Below, piece after piece: positions 22,703 to 34,132 of a stretch of 64,000 nt of DNA. The position numbers and the translations under genes are program-made. The notes beneath the pieces are model-generated. The model saw nothing but the letters and a program-made list of their open reading frames with translations. It was not told the origin of the DNA and searched no databases. The DNA comes from Nymphaea colorata. Lineage: Eukaryota > Streptophyta > Magnoliopsida > Nymphaeales > Nymphaeaceae. The DNA is taken from assembly GCF_008831285.2 (NCBI RefSeq), contig NC_045142.1:21455354-21519353 (forward strand), given 5' to 3'. The number at the start of each line of letters is the position of its first letter. Position 1 is the stretch's first letter.

Positions 22703-24160
22703 TCCTAAGGTTGGAGAAGAAGAGAGAAAATGAAAAAAGAGCAGCAAAAAGAAAATTTGGAATTTCAAGTGAGGAAGCACACAAGAGGTTCTCCTTCATG
22801 GTTGGCTCATGCTCAAGAGGAAAGATGTGTAGTATTTTTCAAATAATAAAATAATGACATTTTTTTAAAAAAAATTTGGGGTGATAACAGATGATTTGAT
22901 GGACCAATCTCTATGTCCTGCTTATGTATAACAAATTTATTTGACAAGAACAATGTTTTGAAACTTGTTTTTACATAAAAAGTAAATTTTTACTTGAGGA
23001 AGAAGATTAAAGAAGGAACCCTTGACTGCATTTTTGGTTGCAGATCTCCTTGGACATACCTTTACAAAAATCTACAGCTTGTTAACCTGCCTCTGATACC
23101 ATGAAAAATTTTGTTATTGCTGTAGTTTCACAATACAGAGGAGAAGAAAAGAAGAGAGAACACAAGAGGGATGCTGCAAGGTCACTTCTGTCAGAAATAA
23201 GTCGTGCCATAATTCTCATTCAAATATGTTCAGCTAACAGAAAATATGTTGAAATGCAGTACATAAGGATGAGTGAATCTGGATGCCATGTGGCTATGAA
23301 TTTAGACTGGATCCAGTTGGATCAAAGTCAATGGCATCTGCTTAACACCGGCACTTCTGATTGACATTAAAGAACTGTATAAAAGAAATAATGCTGATAG
23401 GGTCTACTTTTTATCTCTAAAATCTAAATGCTGCTTTCTATTTTGCATCTCATGTTTGATACAACAAAAAGGATCCATCATTTTTTTTTCTTCCTGAGAA
23501 CAGTAGGAAAGCTGACCTTTCTCAACTCTGGTTCTTCCTGTATGAAGTTAAAAAATCAAGAGCATTTCTGACAAAGGAATAAACAGTATGATACCTATAG
23601 CCCGCTTATTTTGAGATATTTGAGTCACTGAAGTCAATTCGAGTAACAAAGAATGCTTACACTGAACTTGGGATCTCACTTTTGGCTTCCTAGTCTCCAT
23701 AAATTTTCACTCACAGGTATACATATGTATACCTGTGCAGCATCTTCTTTTTATTAATTATCTTCGTTCTTTAGCCTTCATTTTCAATTTTTAGAGCTAT
23801 GGTATGCAGATCATCACTTTTTTCTTTTTTCAGTTTTCCAGGGCTTCATTAGTAACCTGCTTTATGGATATTTGTGCTAAAAATATGTGAACAGCATCAA
23901 TTAGTTTTTTTAGTTCTCCAAGGGGCTTTGTTAGTAACCTCGTTCATGGCTGTTACAAATATGGGCTTACACACACACACACACACATGCTAAGTGTCAC
24001 GTGTTTCTTGGTTCATGTATAATTGTATGTGTGCATCATATATGTGTGTGTGTGTGTAAGTGTATTTTGTATGTAGTTTTGGTCAGTGTATCTTCATGTT
24101 TTATAATTTGTTATTCTTCGTTTCCATACTTCCATTGGTTTTGTCAAAATTGGATTTTCA
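22703..24160. other. Spacer with a second PBS-like site
   Basis: On the minus strand TGGTATCAGAGG (23101-23090) follows a TTTTTCA end, the same layout as at 21766. The sequence above 23102 is a candidate LTR end. The purine-rich stretch at 22715-22780 resembles 23140-23180. (CA)n at 23971-23988 and (GT)n at 24043-24057 are simple repeats. No gene was recognised. Confidence 0.4.
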
Positions 24161-24164
24161 CCAG

Positions 24165-24830
24165 AGCTTTGACCAGCTCGAACGGCTCCGTTTAGAGTTT
24201 AGAGACATTGAAAGTAGTTCAACAGCTAGTTCAGGGCTGCTTTGTTGTATGTTTTGAGGGATGAATTCCTCATACGTTTCATGTTTTTTGTAAGCATACT
24301 TGGGGAACATCATCAATTTATATGTTTTGAGTGGGTCCTTCTTTAGCTTGCCTTGATTCTTTGTATTAGAATCCTTCATTTTGGGCTGTTTTGGGCTCTA
24401 CATTGCAAGCATTTTATCAAGTTGGTCCTTGGAAATTCTGATTTCAAGGTCGTATGACAGATCGCTAGATGAATTTATAATGTCTTCCATGGAATATAAA
24501 CATGAAAGGTAGATGTTTGTACTGTGCACAGTCTTGCTTGTTTTTGTTCTCGTGTTCATTCACTTGCTGGATTTCTTGATTTATTTAGAGGTTCCGCTTG
24601 TGAGAATACTATCCTATTACTTCTGTATTGTGTTTGTTAGACAAAATGCTGTTTTTATGCATATTTCAATGAAATTTCTCAAAAGCAACTCATAAATGAT
24701 AAATTTATTGGTGTTCCACAGTGTAAATTTATTGGTGTTCCACAGTGTTTTATCACCTGTTCTAAAACATGCCAATTTCAGAGTCAAAGCGGCAAGGGTA
24801 TTGGTTGCATCCTGCATTCTCTACTCCGAG
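24165..24830 (+). other. Two exon-like segments, product unrecognised
   Basis: Segment 1 follows CACCAG at 24164 and reads SFDQLERLRLEFRDIESSST, with no clear donor before a stop. Segment 2 (24746-24830) lies between CCACAG and GAG|GTTAGT. It reads VLSPVLKHANFRVKAARVLV then ASCILYSE, a helical pattern reminiscent of HEAT/ARM repeats. I do not recognise the family. A 24-bp unit (TAAATTTATTGGTGTTCCAC and flank) is tandemly duplicated across the acceptor of segment 2. Confidence 0.35.
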
Positions 24831-24908
24831 GTTAGTTTAGTTTTCTACTTGTTCTGGTTTCCAACCCCCAAGTATAAATACTGTTCCCTCTTTGAAATTT
24901 GTAATTAA

Positions 24909-25669
24909 GGTCTAATATACATACATCTAATAAGCATGGGAAATTCGTTTACTAGCTTTAGAGAAGGTAAAAAAGGATCCTTCTTTTTTCCTTTCATGGA
25001 GGAAAAGTTAGTCTTGTTTCTACTTATGTAAGCACACATGGTGTCTGAACGTTTAAACTCTTCTAATGGCTCGTACTGCCTCAATCCTTATTTCCTGTTC
25101 AGCATGTTCTTCATAAGAAAAAAAAATGTGCATTAGCCAAAGTATCCAGATCATCATGCTCGTGAACTTTCTAAATGCTGTTCTAATCCATGTAAAACGA
25201 TATTCAATTTTTTACTTTTGACAAATGTTTTACTTATTGTGTCCCGTTTTGAAAGCTTTATTTGCCAATGCTTGGTTTATCAATTCTTTAAGTTTCTTGC
25301 TTATGCTGTTGAAAAAAAAAATAAAATGTCGAGATATTTTTGATATTTTTCTCCTTTGCATCTGAAGCTTCAGTTCCATAATTTCCATGTTGCTTTCAAG
25401 AGATTTGTGATGAAGCCAGAGGTAGAAAGACTTAAGCGAGATCTCTATACAGAATAGGGAATCCAATCTCTGCTTTCTCGGATCAGGATGTGGGGCAGCA
25501 GCATCATTCTCCATGGTGGGACAAATCCCTCTTACTTATAAGATATATTAGGGCACTAGGGCCTAGAATGCCCTTAAGAGGGCTGGATAATGAATCCATA
25601 TTATCAAAGCAAATAATATGATAAATATGTGGTGATAGTCTCGCTCAATTGAGCCTTGCCTTTGAACCA
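24909..25669. other. Spacer, no gene recognised
   Basis: AT-rich sequence with short A and T tracts. A short minus-strand frame at 25514-25230 has no domain. Nothing else is supported. Confidence 0.4.
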
Positions 25670-26230
25670 TGCTGGACTTGTCCTCAAGGAACCAAAGCTT
25701 CCTTCGTTAGTCCTTTCCCAAATATGTTATCAATGTGATTCTTTATGCCAACATATCTTGCTTCTTCTTCTTGGTCTTCAATAGTTTGTCTGATAAAATG
25801 CTAATCTGTTTTAATGTGTTTTATTCTACCATGCAATAAAATCTTAATGGCACTTCGGTTAACTGGCTTCAGCAAAATTTCTCCAAGTGCAACCAAAAGA
25901 TGTTCGAATCCCAGTTTTTTAGATGTAGCGAACACTATAGCTCTAAATTATGCTTTTTCACCTGATCTAGCTATAACACTCTTTTTTGCTGCTCCACTAG
26001 ACAAGGTTCTCTTTAACAAAGAAAAAATATCTAGATATTAATTTCCTTTCATCTAGATCTCCAGCCCAACCCACATCTGAATATGTAATATCAACATGTC
26101 TAGTTCGAGTTTGTTCTCTCCTAAATGAGGCCATTGCCTACAGTGCCCTTTAAGTGTCTTAACATTTTTCTACCCTTGGTTCATGTACAAACTGAGATGC
26201 TTGATTAAGTGCATACACCAAGGTTATCAA
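25670..26230 (-). pseudogene. Ty1-copia RNase H remnant
   Basis: The minus strand reads, through many stops and shifts, DVGWAGDLDERK (about 26075), WSSKK, then a degenerate ATSKKLGFEHLL (about 25915), an IKHIKTD.HFIRQTIE block (about 25810) and GLTKEALVP (about 25690). This order is the end of copia Pol: the RNase H start (D.DWAGD...RRST/GY), the WSSKKQ strand, the HIDI.HHFIRE segment and the terminal ADILTKGL-like motif. It is much more decayed than the copia fragment at 35503-36362. No LTR or PPT was identified below 25670. Confidence 0.75.
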
Positions 26231-26558
26231 GATTCATTAAACTGAATTGAAACCAGCATTGATTGACTAAAAAAATATACTTTATTTGAAAAATTTTAAC
26301 ATTCAGGATAAAATGAAAGAAAATGTAAAAGCTTACACTTTAGAAAAATAAAAAAAGATAAAGAAAGTAAAACACAATAAAAATGATCATTGAGGTATGG
26401 TCAATCCTTTAGTGATCAGATGGGCTAAGCTACTCAATAAGCAAGTTTATGTTCAATTGGTGAAGCGATCATGTGAAGAACTTTGGTGTTCTCAAACTAG
26501 AAAGTGAACGAAGATCACAAACTTTCTTCTGTGTGCAAGTTGTATGTGGATGTGATCA

Positions 26559-26689
26559 GAATGTGGACTTAGTTCTCTTTTCTTCCTTCATGCAAGATCT
26601 TCAGTATGTGGATGAAGGGAAGACGCCCTTGATCTTGTTTTGTGCTGCTGTTGGTGGAGACTCAGGCCTGCACAGATGGTGTAGGCATA
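26559..26689 (+). other. Exon-like segment, product unrecognised
   Basis: Follows GATCAG and ends CATAC|GTGAGA. It reads DLQYVDEGKTPLILFCAAVG then GDSGLHRWCRHT. Codon texture and the donor look real, but I do not recognise the family, and its phase does not join directly to the exon at 26876. Confidence 0.35.
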
Positions 26690-26875
26690 CGTGAGAAAGC
26701 TAATAGGAAGACTGCTAGCATCCAGATCTAATAGTATGGTTCCTTTTGATAAACTTGCTGATGTTGTTTCTGTTGGACCTGATCCTGCTTATTTCTTGTG
26801 CTTTTTATTACAAACTACATAATCATGCATAAGCTATCAAATGGTAGCAGAACTTATGTCAGTTAGATCATGCAG

Positions 26876-27180
26876 GGCCAAAAGGACAGCTTCTGTTAAT
26901 AAATGGGAGGACAGAAGATGAAGTTGCAAGGAGCTTGGAAAGGGTATTGCTTGCAATGCGAATAAGCACCTCAGAGCCTAAGGTGCAAACTTTGTCACAC
27001 AGCTTTTTTTAAACTTTAGTTGAGCTGCATGTAGGCCATATCAGCCAATTGTGCCTCATAAAATAAGCTATCGGTTTTATGTATGCATTTCTTTTGCTGC
27101 AGGTTTTGAGGAGTGCTTTCAAAAAGATGCACATCTATGTTCATCAGAAGTACGGTTATTCGTATGAATGGAATGAGTAG
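26876..27180 (+). other. Last two exons of an unrecognised gene (fragment)
   Basis: Exon a (26876-26982) follows TGCAG and ends CCTAAG|GTGCAA, reading PKGQLLLINGRTEDEVARSL and ERVLLAMRISTSEPK. Exon b (27103-27180) follows TTTTGCTGCAG and reads VLRSAFKKMHIYVHQKYGYS then YEWNE and TAG. Phase is 0 across the intron, and both splice sites are canonical, so these are genuine or recently genuine exons. The family is not recognised. No upstream exon joining in phase was found, so this is probably a 3' gene fragment. Confidence 0.5.
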
Positions 27181-27822
27181 TATATACCTTGTTGCATGGA
27201 TACTTATGTTACATTGGTATGGATACGAGTGCCCGGTGTGGGTGTGATTGTTCAATTGAGTGTTTATTTATGTTTTTTGACATGCTAATATCATTTGTTT
27301 TTACTGGAGAACATTGAACTTTTATTTGTAGGATCGCTTTTGAAGTAGACTAGGAATTGTAGCTGTTGTCCTGTGTTTCTAGTAGAATTTTCACCAAATT
27401 AAAAATCGTTTTTAAATATAAAAACGACCTTCAAAAATTTTTGTTTTTTTTTCTTGTATCTAAAACTTCTTTGGCATATGTAAAATGGCCACCAGTTTTC
27501 AGTTGGACCAATTAGGTTGGATTTGCAAAATTATTTAGTAGTCTTCATTTTTTTTAGAATTTTAGATCTTTAGTTAATTAAACTCACACGACATTGGTGG
27601 AAAGGTTTGCTTTGTTGTTCTCTTTTTTTTTTTTAGTGAAATTTTATATCTTATAGTTGGTAAGGGTTCAACTTAGTAAATATAGGTTCACTTCTTCGTT
27701 TTTAGGATGTGTTTATGTTCTTATAAACTGTTTTATTTTTTTTGCTTGAATTATTGATTTATTTAGCATAAGGTGCAAGGAAGGAGTGATTAGATAGGTG
27801 AGGATAGAGTAGAATAGGTGAT
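27181..27822. other. AT-rich 3' flank, nothing recognised
   Basis: T-tract-rich sequence after the stop at 27180. It could hold the 3' UTR of the fragment above. No other feature is supported. Confidence 0.4.
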
Positions 27823-28427
27823 TTGTATTTGATTTTTGAATTTGATAGTTCAATTTTTCAATTGGATAGTTTGATCTTCCCTACTTCTATAGGAGAGCAT
27901 ATGGAGTTCTTCTTCTACCCAACAAATCAGTCTGGTTTCATAAAAACTCCTCTTTTGGTAGAAGAGAGTTCCTACTTCCAAGTGATATGCCATTTGATGT
28001 CAAGTACTTTTTTGGAAGAGAAAATTTTTTATTGTGTGTTAAAACATTTTAAAAGTGATAGTTCGATTTTTCAATTGGATAGTTTGATCTTCCCTACTTC
28101 TATAGGAGAGCATATGGAGTTCTTCTTCTACCCAACAAATCTGTCTGGTTTCATAAAAACTCCTCTTTTGGTAGAAGAGAGTTCCTACTTCCAAGTGATA
28201 TGCCATTTGATGTCAAGTACTTTTTTGGAAGAGAAATTTTTTTATTGTGCGTTAAAACATTTTAAAAGTGTCTTGTCATGCAATGATATGCCTTCGTTTT
28301 GTTCTTATTTCCTGCCCAAGCAAAATGAAACTTTCAAGTTTTTTTTGTTGTCAATCATTAGAAAAGGAAATCTGGAATTGAAGAACAAGTTGTGCATGAT
28401 CAAACCTCTTCCACAACTTGAGGGGGG
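27823..28427 (+). pseudogene. Copia-associated ORF with in-frame 71-codon tandem repeat
   Basis: An open frame of 245 codons (27823-28560) contains two near-identical 213-bp units (27844-28056 and 28057-28269). Each reads SSIFQLDSLIFPTSIGEHME ... YFQVICHLMSSTFLEEK. The period is a multiple of three, so the frame survives. The ATG itself is unlikely to be meaningful. Related sequence occurs at 21390-21450 and about 29490-29560. The frame runs through PPT-like TTGAGGGGGG (28419-28427) into an LTR, and PQLEGGV just before it resembles the AQLEG end at 35503. It is therefore retroelement internal sequence, not a host gene. Confidence 0.5.
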
Positions 28428-28717
28428 TGTTAAGATTGTACAAATTGGATCGGGTCTAGAGACCCGATCCATCTTGCCCATATACCTAAACATAATGGGT
28501 GGTGGCATACTTGTAAATACTTGTTGTTTTCTGTATTTACTTGTAGCATACATTAGGTAATATTAATGACAAGGAGGAAGGACCACGGTTGCTGCCCTCT
28601 TTTCTTCTCTCTCTCTATTGCACGTGCGGTCACCTCCTCTTCTTCTCTTCTCGCATCTACAAAGGATTCAATCCAGTGGTTTGGCGTAATATCTCAAAAC
28701 CTTACACCAATCTTACA
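28428..28717 (+). mobile_element. Ty1-copia-type LTR after a polypurine tract
   Basis: The 290-bp LTR starts TGTTAAGATTG directly after the PPT GAGGGGGG and ends CAATCTTACA, matching the ends of the 276-bp solo LTR at 4222-4497. It carries the arms GGATCGGGTCT (28447-28457) and AGACCCGATCC (28460-28470). The following bases CCATCAGATC are only weakly PBS-like, so this is better read as a 3' LTR. Confidence 0.75.
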
Positions 28718-28855
28718 CCATCAGATCATATAAGTATGTCCTTTCACCATTAATTTCGGTCATGTTGTACTTTCTGCAATTTTCAGCTGCTTTTCCTGAA
28801 GTTTGAGCTTGCATTTCCTGTGATAACCATAAACATGGAAGATAGTATTCCAAAC

Positions 28856-31800
28856 TGCTATAAATTTTACTGATTGATTCTGAATTAGTTGTTGACTTAT
28901 TTGAAGATCTGCGTCAGTACCAATTGCTGTGGCAATTAGAAGACATGTTGTATATGTTACGGTTTTTTACAACAAGTAGATTGAATCTTGCTGCTGCTGA
29001 TTAGGTTGAGAGGATTGAGCTGTCATGTTTTTCATTTCTAGTGTGTTATATCTCTTCAATAATCTGAGTTAATTTATTTAATATGAAATGGAAGGCAAAG
29101 AGTACCTTTCCCTCCTACCATTTTTCAAAGTTACACCTACATTATTATGTGTCATGGGCTATGGAATCCATCCTTTCATCTTGTCAACCTTCAACTTTCG
29201 CGTCAGCTTTGAAAGTGGTGTTTTAATTGGGTAGCGGAGTTGCAATTAACCTTTTCTCCTAGTCATTTTTTCCCCTTTTTCTCAAGGAACCCTTACAATA
29301 TGAGAAGTCTAAGGAATTCATCTTGTTATGAACCCTTCCATCAGAAAGCCCTATGTTTACAAGGTGAGTTCAAGGGGAGTGCTTTCTTGCCATGTTTAGT
29401 TTGCAAAAACCATCCTAGTCATTTCTCTTCTTCCAAACAAAGGTCACTTGGTTTTATAAACGTATTCTTCTCGAAGGAAAAGGGAAAACAATCTAGGTAA
29501 TATATCACTTGATGTCAAGAAGTTTTAATAAACCAACTATTTTGGAAAAGGAATTTTGCTGCATGACGATGTACCTTCGATTTGTCTTAGGTATTCCTTC
29601 GAGGGTCAAGGAGGAAGTTTCAAGCCCTTGCTATCATCAGTCAATTGAAGGAGAAGACTGGAAAGATTCTTTGTGTCAGCTATGAAGATGGGTTCAGTGA
29701 TGTCGAGGAGCTCAAGGATTAGGAAACGTTATTCGCCTTTGCAATCAAACATCTGCAAGAATCAAACATGAAAGTGCGAAGAGGTGGAAGCCTGAGTGTT
29801 CTTTGAAACCTTGGCAAGTAGCAAAATGAGTGTTGAGAGATGGGCTCAAGGCAAGTGTAGTTGTTCCTCTGGGTTAGTAATCGAGAGTACTGGGCATGCA
29901 TAAAGGTGATTTATGTGTATTCCACGAAGATAACAACCTATAAACATTTTGTCTCATTGAAACTCATAAGTTGAAGTGGGTATGACACGTGACAAAGCTA
30001 CACAAAACCATCAAAGAGATGGCGTTCTATAGTAGCCTTTGGGGTAGTGAGGTATTCCTCTCAAAGGTGAAGGACGGCCTAAAAAAAAAAATTTGAAATG
30101 ACAAAGAAGACGAGTCAAAAAAAAGAAAGAAAAACCAAAAGAAAATCAATGACAAAAGAAAGCAAGAAAGAAAAAGTGTCTGCCAAGGGATGAAGGACAT
30201 GAAAGCTGAAGTCTCTAGCATTGATTGCAGATCCTTCGTGCATGAATGATTCGAGGTTAATATCTACTCCTTTTCTCTTTTCTTTGGTTTCCTATGAAGC
30301 AGATAACAATTTCTTTATGCTCACACCTTGAAAATGGAAAGACATTCCTTCGTGAGATTTGATAGCATCGGTGCGATTCCCAATCCTAATACTTCATTGA
30401 ATGCTTCGGGTAAAAGAAGGTTGTGTCCTTTTCACACAACATGCACTAAAAGCCGGTGGGCAAAAATTTGAAAATAACAAGCCATTTCAAAGTTCAATTC
30501 TTTGCAAAGAAAACTTGACGTCTTTTGCTATATTCCTGATTGGTGAGTATACGAGGGAATACTAATTCTCTTTAGATCATTTTAGTTGAGGTTTGGTCTT
30601 ATTGTTGAGTGTCAACCTGGTTTAGAGTCTTTAGACTTTGAGACCCATGTTCATTATTTTGTTTATGGCCATGCTTATTTTGAGTCAGCTTTATGTAGTG
30701 CGTAAGTTAACTAGAGTACTTTTTGTGTATAGTCTAGCATGGTAGGGACATGGGTTAAAGTAGTGTTGTGGTTCCATGCTTGTTTGAATCTTAATTATAG
30801 TAGTTCTGGTTTGATTGTTAACTGTCGTGTTCTTTTGATTGAGCATTTGATTCTGTTTAAAACCATGTATCTAAGTTGCACATGTCCTAGCTGGTTTTGA
30901 TAGTTTGGTTTTTAGTTTAAGATGGTTCATATTTTTTAGTGATCTGTATACTTTGCCAAGTTGAATTATCTAATAGATTCTTTTGATCAGTTTGGTTCCA
31001 AATTTTATAGAAGGTTAGTTTCTACACATTTGTTTTTCATGTAATTTCTGCCTTTCTGCCTTGTGTACCTGAGTGTTGCATGTTCATCTTCGTTGCAAGC
31101 GTAATAGTCATCTTGCATGTTAGTATAGCTTATTGATTTTTCCATGTTTTTTACTGGTTTTTAAGACATTATTTCCTAAAATTGTCTTCAAGAACTACTA
31201 TTTTGTTTCCAGTGGAAATGAGGTTATGGTTTCCATAGACATGTCTGACTAGGATGCAGTTAGGGGAAGTTAAATTGATGGGTGCATCAAGAGCAAAATT
31301 GTTTAAATTTGTTTTTGTCAACACCATGTGCTTGGAAGACTAGGAATGTTGGGATGACCTCTTTCTTTTAATTGTAGTAGATGACCTCTTTCTTTTAATT
31401 GCATACTGCGGGCTGGTTTGAAATTTAGCGATTTGTCCATGGTGTTTAATGTTCCATAAATCATGCTCTGGTCACGGGTTTCGCAGGCCCTCACCTCAGC
31501 TATTGTTATTGCTTTTGCTTGGTGCATCATTTTGTTCTGGACTTACCAAAATCAAAGTTGCCTTCCACCTTATTCCAAAAAGGTAATTTTCTTTTTGTCT
31601 TTTTTTCACCGATTGAATGAAGTTGTCTGGAAGGTCCAGAAAAGGTCTAGATCTAAAGATAGTTTTTTTTTTTTTGTTTACCTTTGAGGTGCAAGCCCAT
31701 CTTCAAGATTTATGGCCTCTATGGTTTTCAAAATAAAGTTTTTTATTTACATAAAAAAAATTTCTCTTGCATCTATGGAGTTAGGGCATTAATAACCTAT

Positions 31801-32215
31801 GTCTCATTATATATTGAATTTAGGCTTACTTGGGTAATTATTTACGTCATGCAACATCTTTGACTCTATACACAATTGTCCTTTGTAATCTCTTCTCTTC
31901 TATTCATTGAGTTACTTTGCAGCTAACTGAATGCAAAGTGCTAACCTTTGATAATTTTCTTCACTTATATTTTGCTCTATATGTATGAATATTGAAATGT
32001 ACAATTAACCGTTTGGATAAGAAGGTTATTTGCTTCCTCTTGTAAAGATGAATGAGATGGTTTCCCTTGATGTTTAGGATTACAATTTTTCTTTTTATTT
32101 TGTGAAAATACTATTTATTTCTGTTAAATATGTGAAGGACAAATTTTGAAGTTCAATTCTAGCCATCAAATAGGCACGTGGGGGGGGGGTGTTAGTGGGG
32201 GTGGAGAAAAAAATG
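28856..32215 (+). repeat. Segment A, middle copy
   Basis: Collinear with 40540-43350 from TTTTACTGATTGATTCTG to GTTAGTGGGGGTGGAG-like sequence near 32200, and with the left arm (6086-6260, 2836-2656) in inverse. Differences: about 330 bp at 29310-29640 are absent on the right, between short AAGGA(G) repeats; about 290 bp at 42230-42520 are absent here; and 31310-31805, including the exon-like 31487-31582, is absent on the right. A frame near 29620-29725 reads KTGKILCVSYEDGFSDVEEL then a stop, unrecognised. A PBS-like site precedes the right copy, so retroelement origin is likely. Confidence 0.75.
31487..31582 (+). other. Exon-like segment with a membrane helix
   Basis: Lies between TTTCGCAG and AAAAAG|GTAATT, 32 codons, phase 0 on both sides. 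It reads ALTSAIVIAFAWCIILFWTY then QNQSCLPPYSKK, where SAIVIAFAWCIILFW is a plausible transmembrane helix. The family is not recognised. It is phase-compatible with the terminal exon at 33209, but linkage is unproven. It is missing from the 40540-43350 copy. Confidence 0.35.
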
Positions 32216-33208
32216 GCATAGGTAAAACTTCCATACCATCAAACAAGGAAGTAAGATGCCTAGAATAAAAGTTCCATCCCCTTGCACACAACCCCTTTTT
32301 TTGAATCTGGAAGTTTAATTCTACCCCATCAAAACCTGCGATTAAATACCTGGTGTACGCATCTTCAAAAATTGTGTTCCCATGAGAATTTATCCATGCA
32401 CAGACTGAACCACTACAAATGACCTTTCCAACTCAATAACTGCACTACCATGTCGAGTAGTTGTCATATCAAAAGAACACATGAACCATATGAAAGTAAA
32501 CAGACAGTATTATAAGGGAAAAAAGGGTAGTAAGATGAATATAGAACTCCCACCTTACAATACTTTGGGGGATTGTGACCTCACAGACGCTCTGTACCAT
32601 GAAAACAAGGGCCAACCGCAAGAACTAACAACTTAGTTTTTGTACCATGATAGATATAAAGAAGTGAATAGAAAAGGCATTCTGAAGGCACAACAGACTG
32701 GCCAGGTGCATTAGTGTCCTCCTCTTTTAAAGGGGGGAGGCGTAGAAAGTTGATGCCCCTTGACATTCAAAATGAAAACTAGTCATCTACTAACCCCACC
32801 TCAAGCCATTGCGCCAATCCCCTTGATAACAACATGCCCCATATATTCAGTGGCCAAAAGTATGTGCTGGAGGGGCCAAGGTGGTGAGCATCCACAACAA
32901 GTTCGCAGAAAAAACAGTCTATCAGTAAAAGCTAGAGGATGCCATTAATTGTTACTTATTTCTTAGAATGGAGATGAAACAAAACCTATCACTTCAGCTG
33001 TGTAAGTTCAGATGCTGCTCTGGTAAAGCAATAGTGGAATATTTTGATAGGTAATTATTTCTAGAATGACAAGGTTTTGTTGCTTTAGATGTCATTAACA
33101 TATCCCTTTTTGTTTACTGTCAGATGTATCTCACACTTTGTTGTGCTATTGGTTGAATATGCCCATTCTAACAACCAATTCAATTTCTGTATGATTTGTG
33201 AAATTTAG
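32216..33208. other. Spacer, no gene recognised
   Basis: Mixed-composition sequence with a poly-G run at about 32181-32189 just before it. Short frames on both strands (for example 32581-32766, minus) have no recognisable domain. Confidence 0.4.
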
Positions 33209-33376
33209 GGTGAGCACGGCCCAGACAGCCAGGTTGTCCTTGTTGTTGTTGATGATGTTGATATGGATGCTATTGACATGGTAATACTTCGTGGGGAGTT
33301 TGCTTCAAAAGCATTAAGCCACAGTTTTACTGTGCACACCCAAGACATGGAGGAGGTCATCTCTGCACATTGCTAG
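33209..33376 (+). other. Terminal exon of an unrecognised gene (fragment)
   Basis: Follows AAATTTAG and reads [55 protein letters not shown] then TAG. It is 56 codons including the stop, phase 0. The composition and acceptor look like a true coding end. I do not recognise the family. It could belong with the membrane-helix exon at 31487. Confidence 0.4.
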
Positions 33377-33789
33377 AATTGGGTAGGCTTGGCAATCCGT
33401 AAACTAAATGTGTGGAAACTCATCGTCTCTGCCTCCTGGGCTGGTCTTGGGAATTGTTTGTGATTGGCTTTTGAAGTTTTAATGGTTTTGATAGGTTTTT
33501 CATCTTGAAACACTGACTTTGACTTGAAATCTGGGTATTGAACTCATGCTGAGCTTACTCTTTTGCCGAATCACCTGAACAATGTCCAATTACATTGAAT
33601 GGTTTCTGCTGCACTTTTAGTGCTCCTACCAAGTGGAGACCTGCAAAATAAATCTCAGGGTCCTATAACCAACTGAATCCTCTTGAAGCCTGCCATTTTC
33701 CAATTTACGTGTGACTTTTCCACAATGATTAGTAGTCTAGAAGAGTTGCACAATTTGACAAATTGACTTTCTCTTGGTCTATTTACCAG
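33377..33789. other. Spacer/intron-like sequence before the ABCG exon
   Basis: No coding signal. The last 40 bases are T-rich and end in TTTACCAG, a good 3' splice site for the exon at 33790. Confidence 0.4.
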
Positions 33790-34067
33790 GGGAGATGATT
33801 GGGGCCACAAAGATTGTATTCATGGATGAGATATCAACTGGATTGGATAGCTCACCTATATATCAGATAGTCACATGTCTTCTGTGTACAAATGCCCCGG
33901 TGTTGATATCTCTTCTCCAACCAGCACCAGAAACGTTTGACCTCTTTGATGAGATGGCGGAGGGCAAGATTGTTTATCACGGTCCTCATGTCAATTCTCT
34001 TCAGTTCTGTGAGGATTGTGGTCTCAAGTGCCCAAAAAGGAAAGGTGCTGCTGATTTCCTTCAAGAC
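33790..34067 (+). pseudogene. PDR-type ABCG transporter, single exon of NBD1, pseudogene
   Basis: Full-size ABCG/PDR proteins are plasma-membrane ATP-driven exporters. This exon covers the end of the first nucleotide-binding domain: [14 protein letters not shown] (Walker B and catalytic Glu), ISTGLDSS (D-loop), [21 protein letters not shown], and [11 protein letters not shown] at its end, followed by a GTATAT donor. Compared with the family it lacks V-G after GEMI, several residues between TCLL and VLISLL (the QQIVH.TEA region), and the hydrophobic II-L before MAEGK. All losses keep frame. Neighbouring exons (Walker A, signature, TMDs) were not found, and a PIF/Harbinger-like element sits 65 bp downstream. 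It is a decayed gene fragment. Confidence 0.85.
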
Positions 34068-34132
34068 GTATATACTGGGTTCATCTCCTTCAACTTGCAA
34101 CAGAAACCTGTCCCTCTCTCCTTCCTCCTTTA

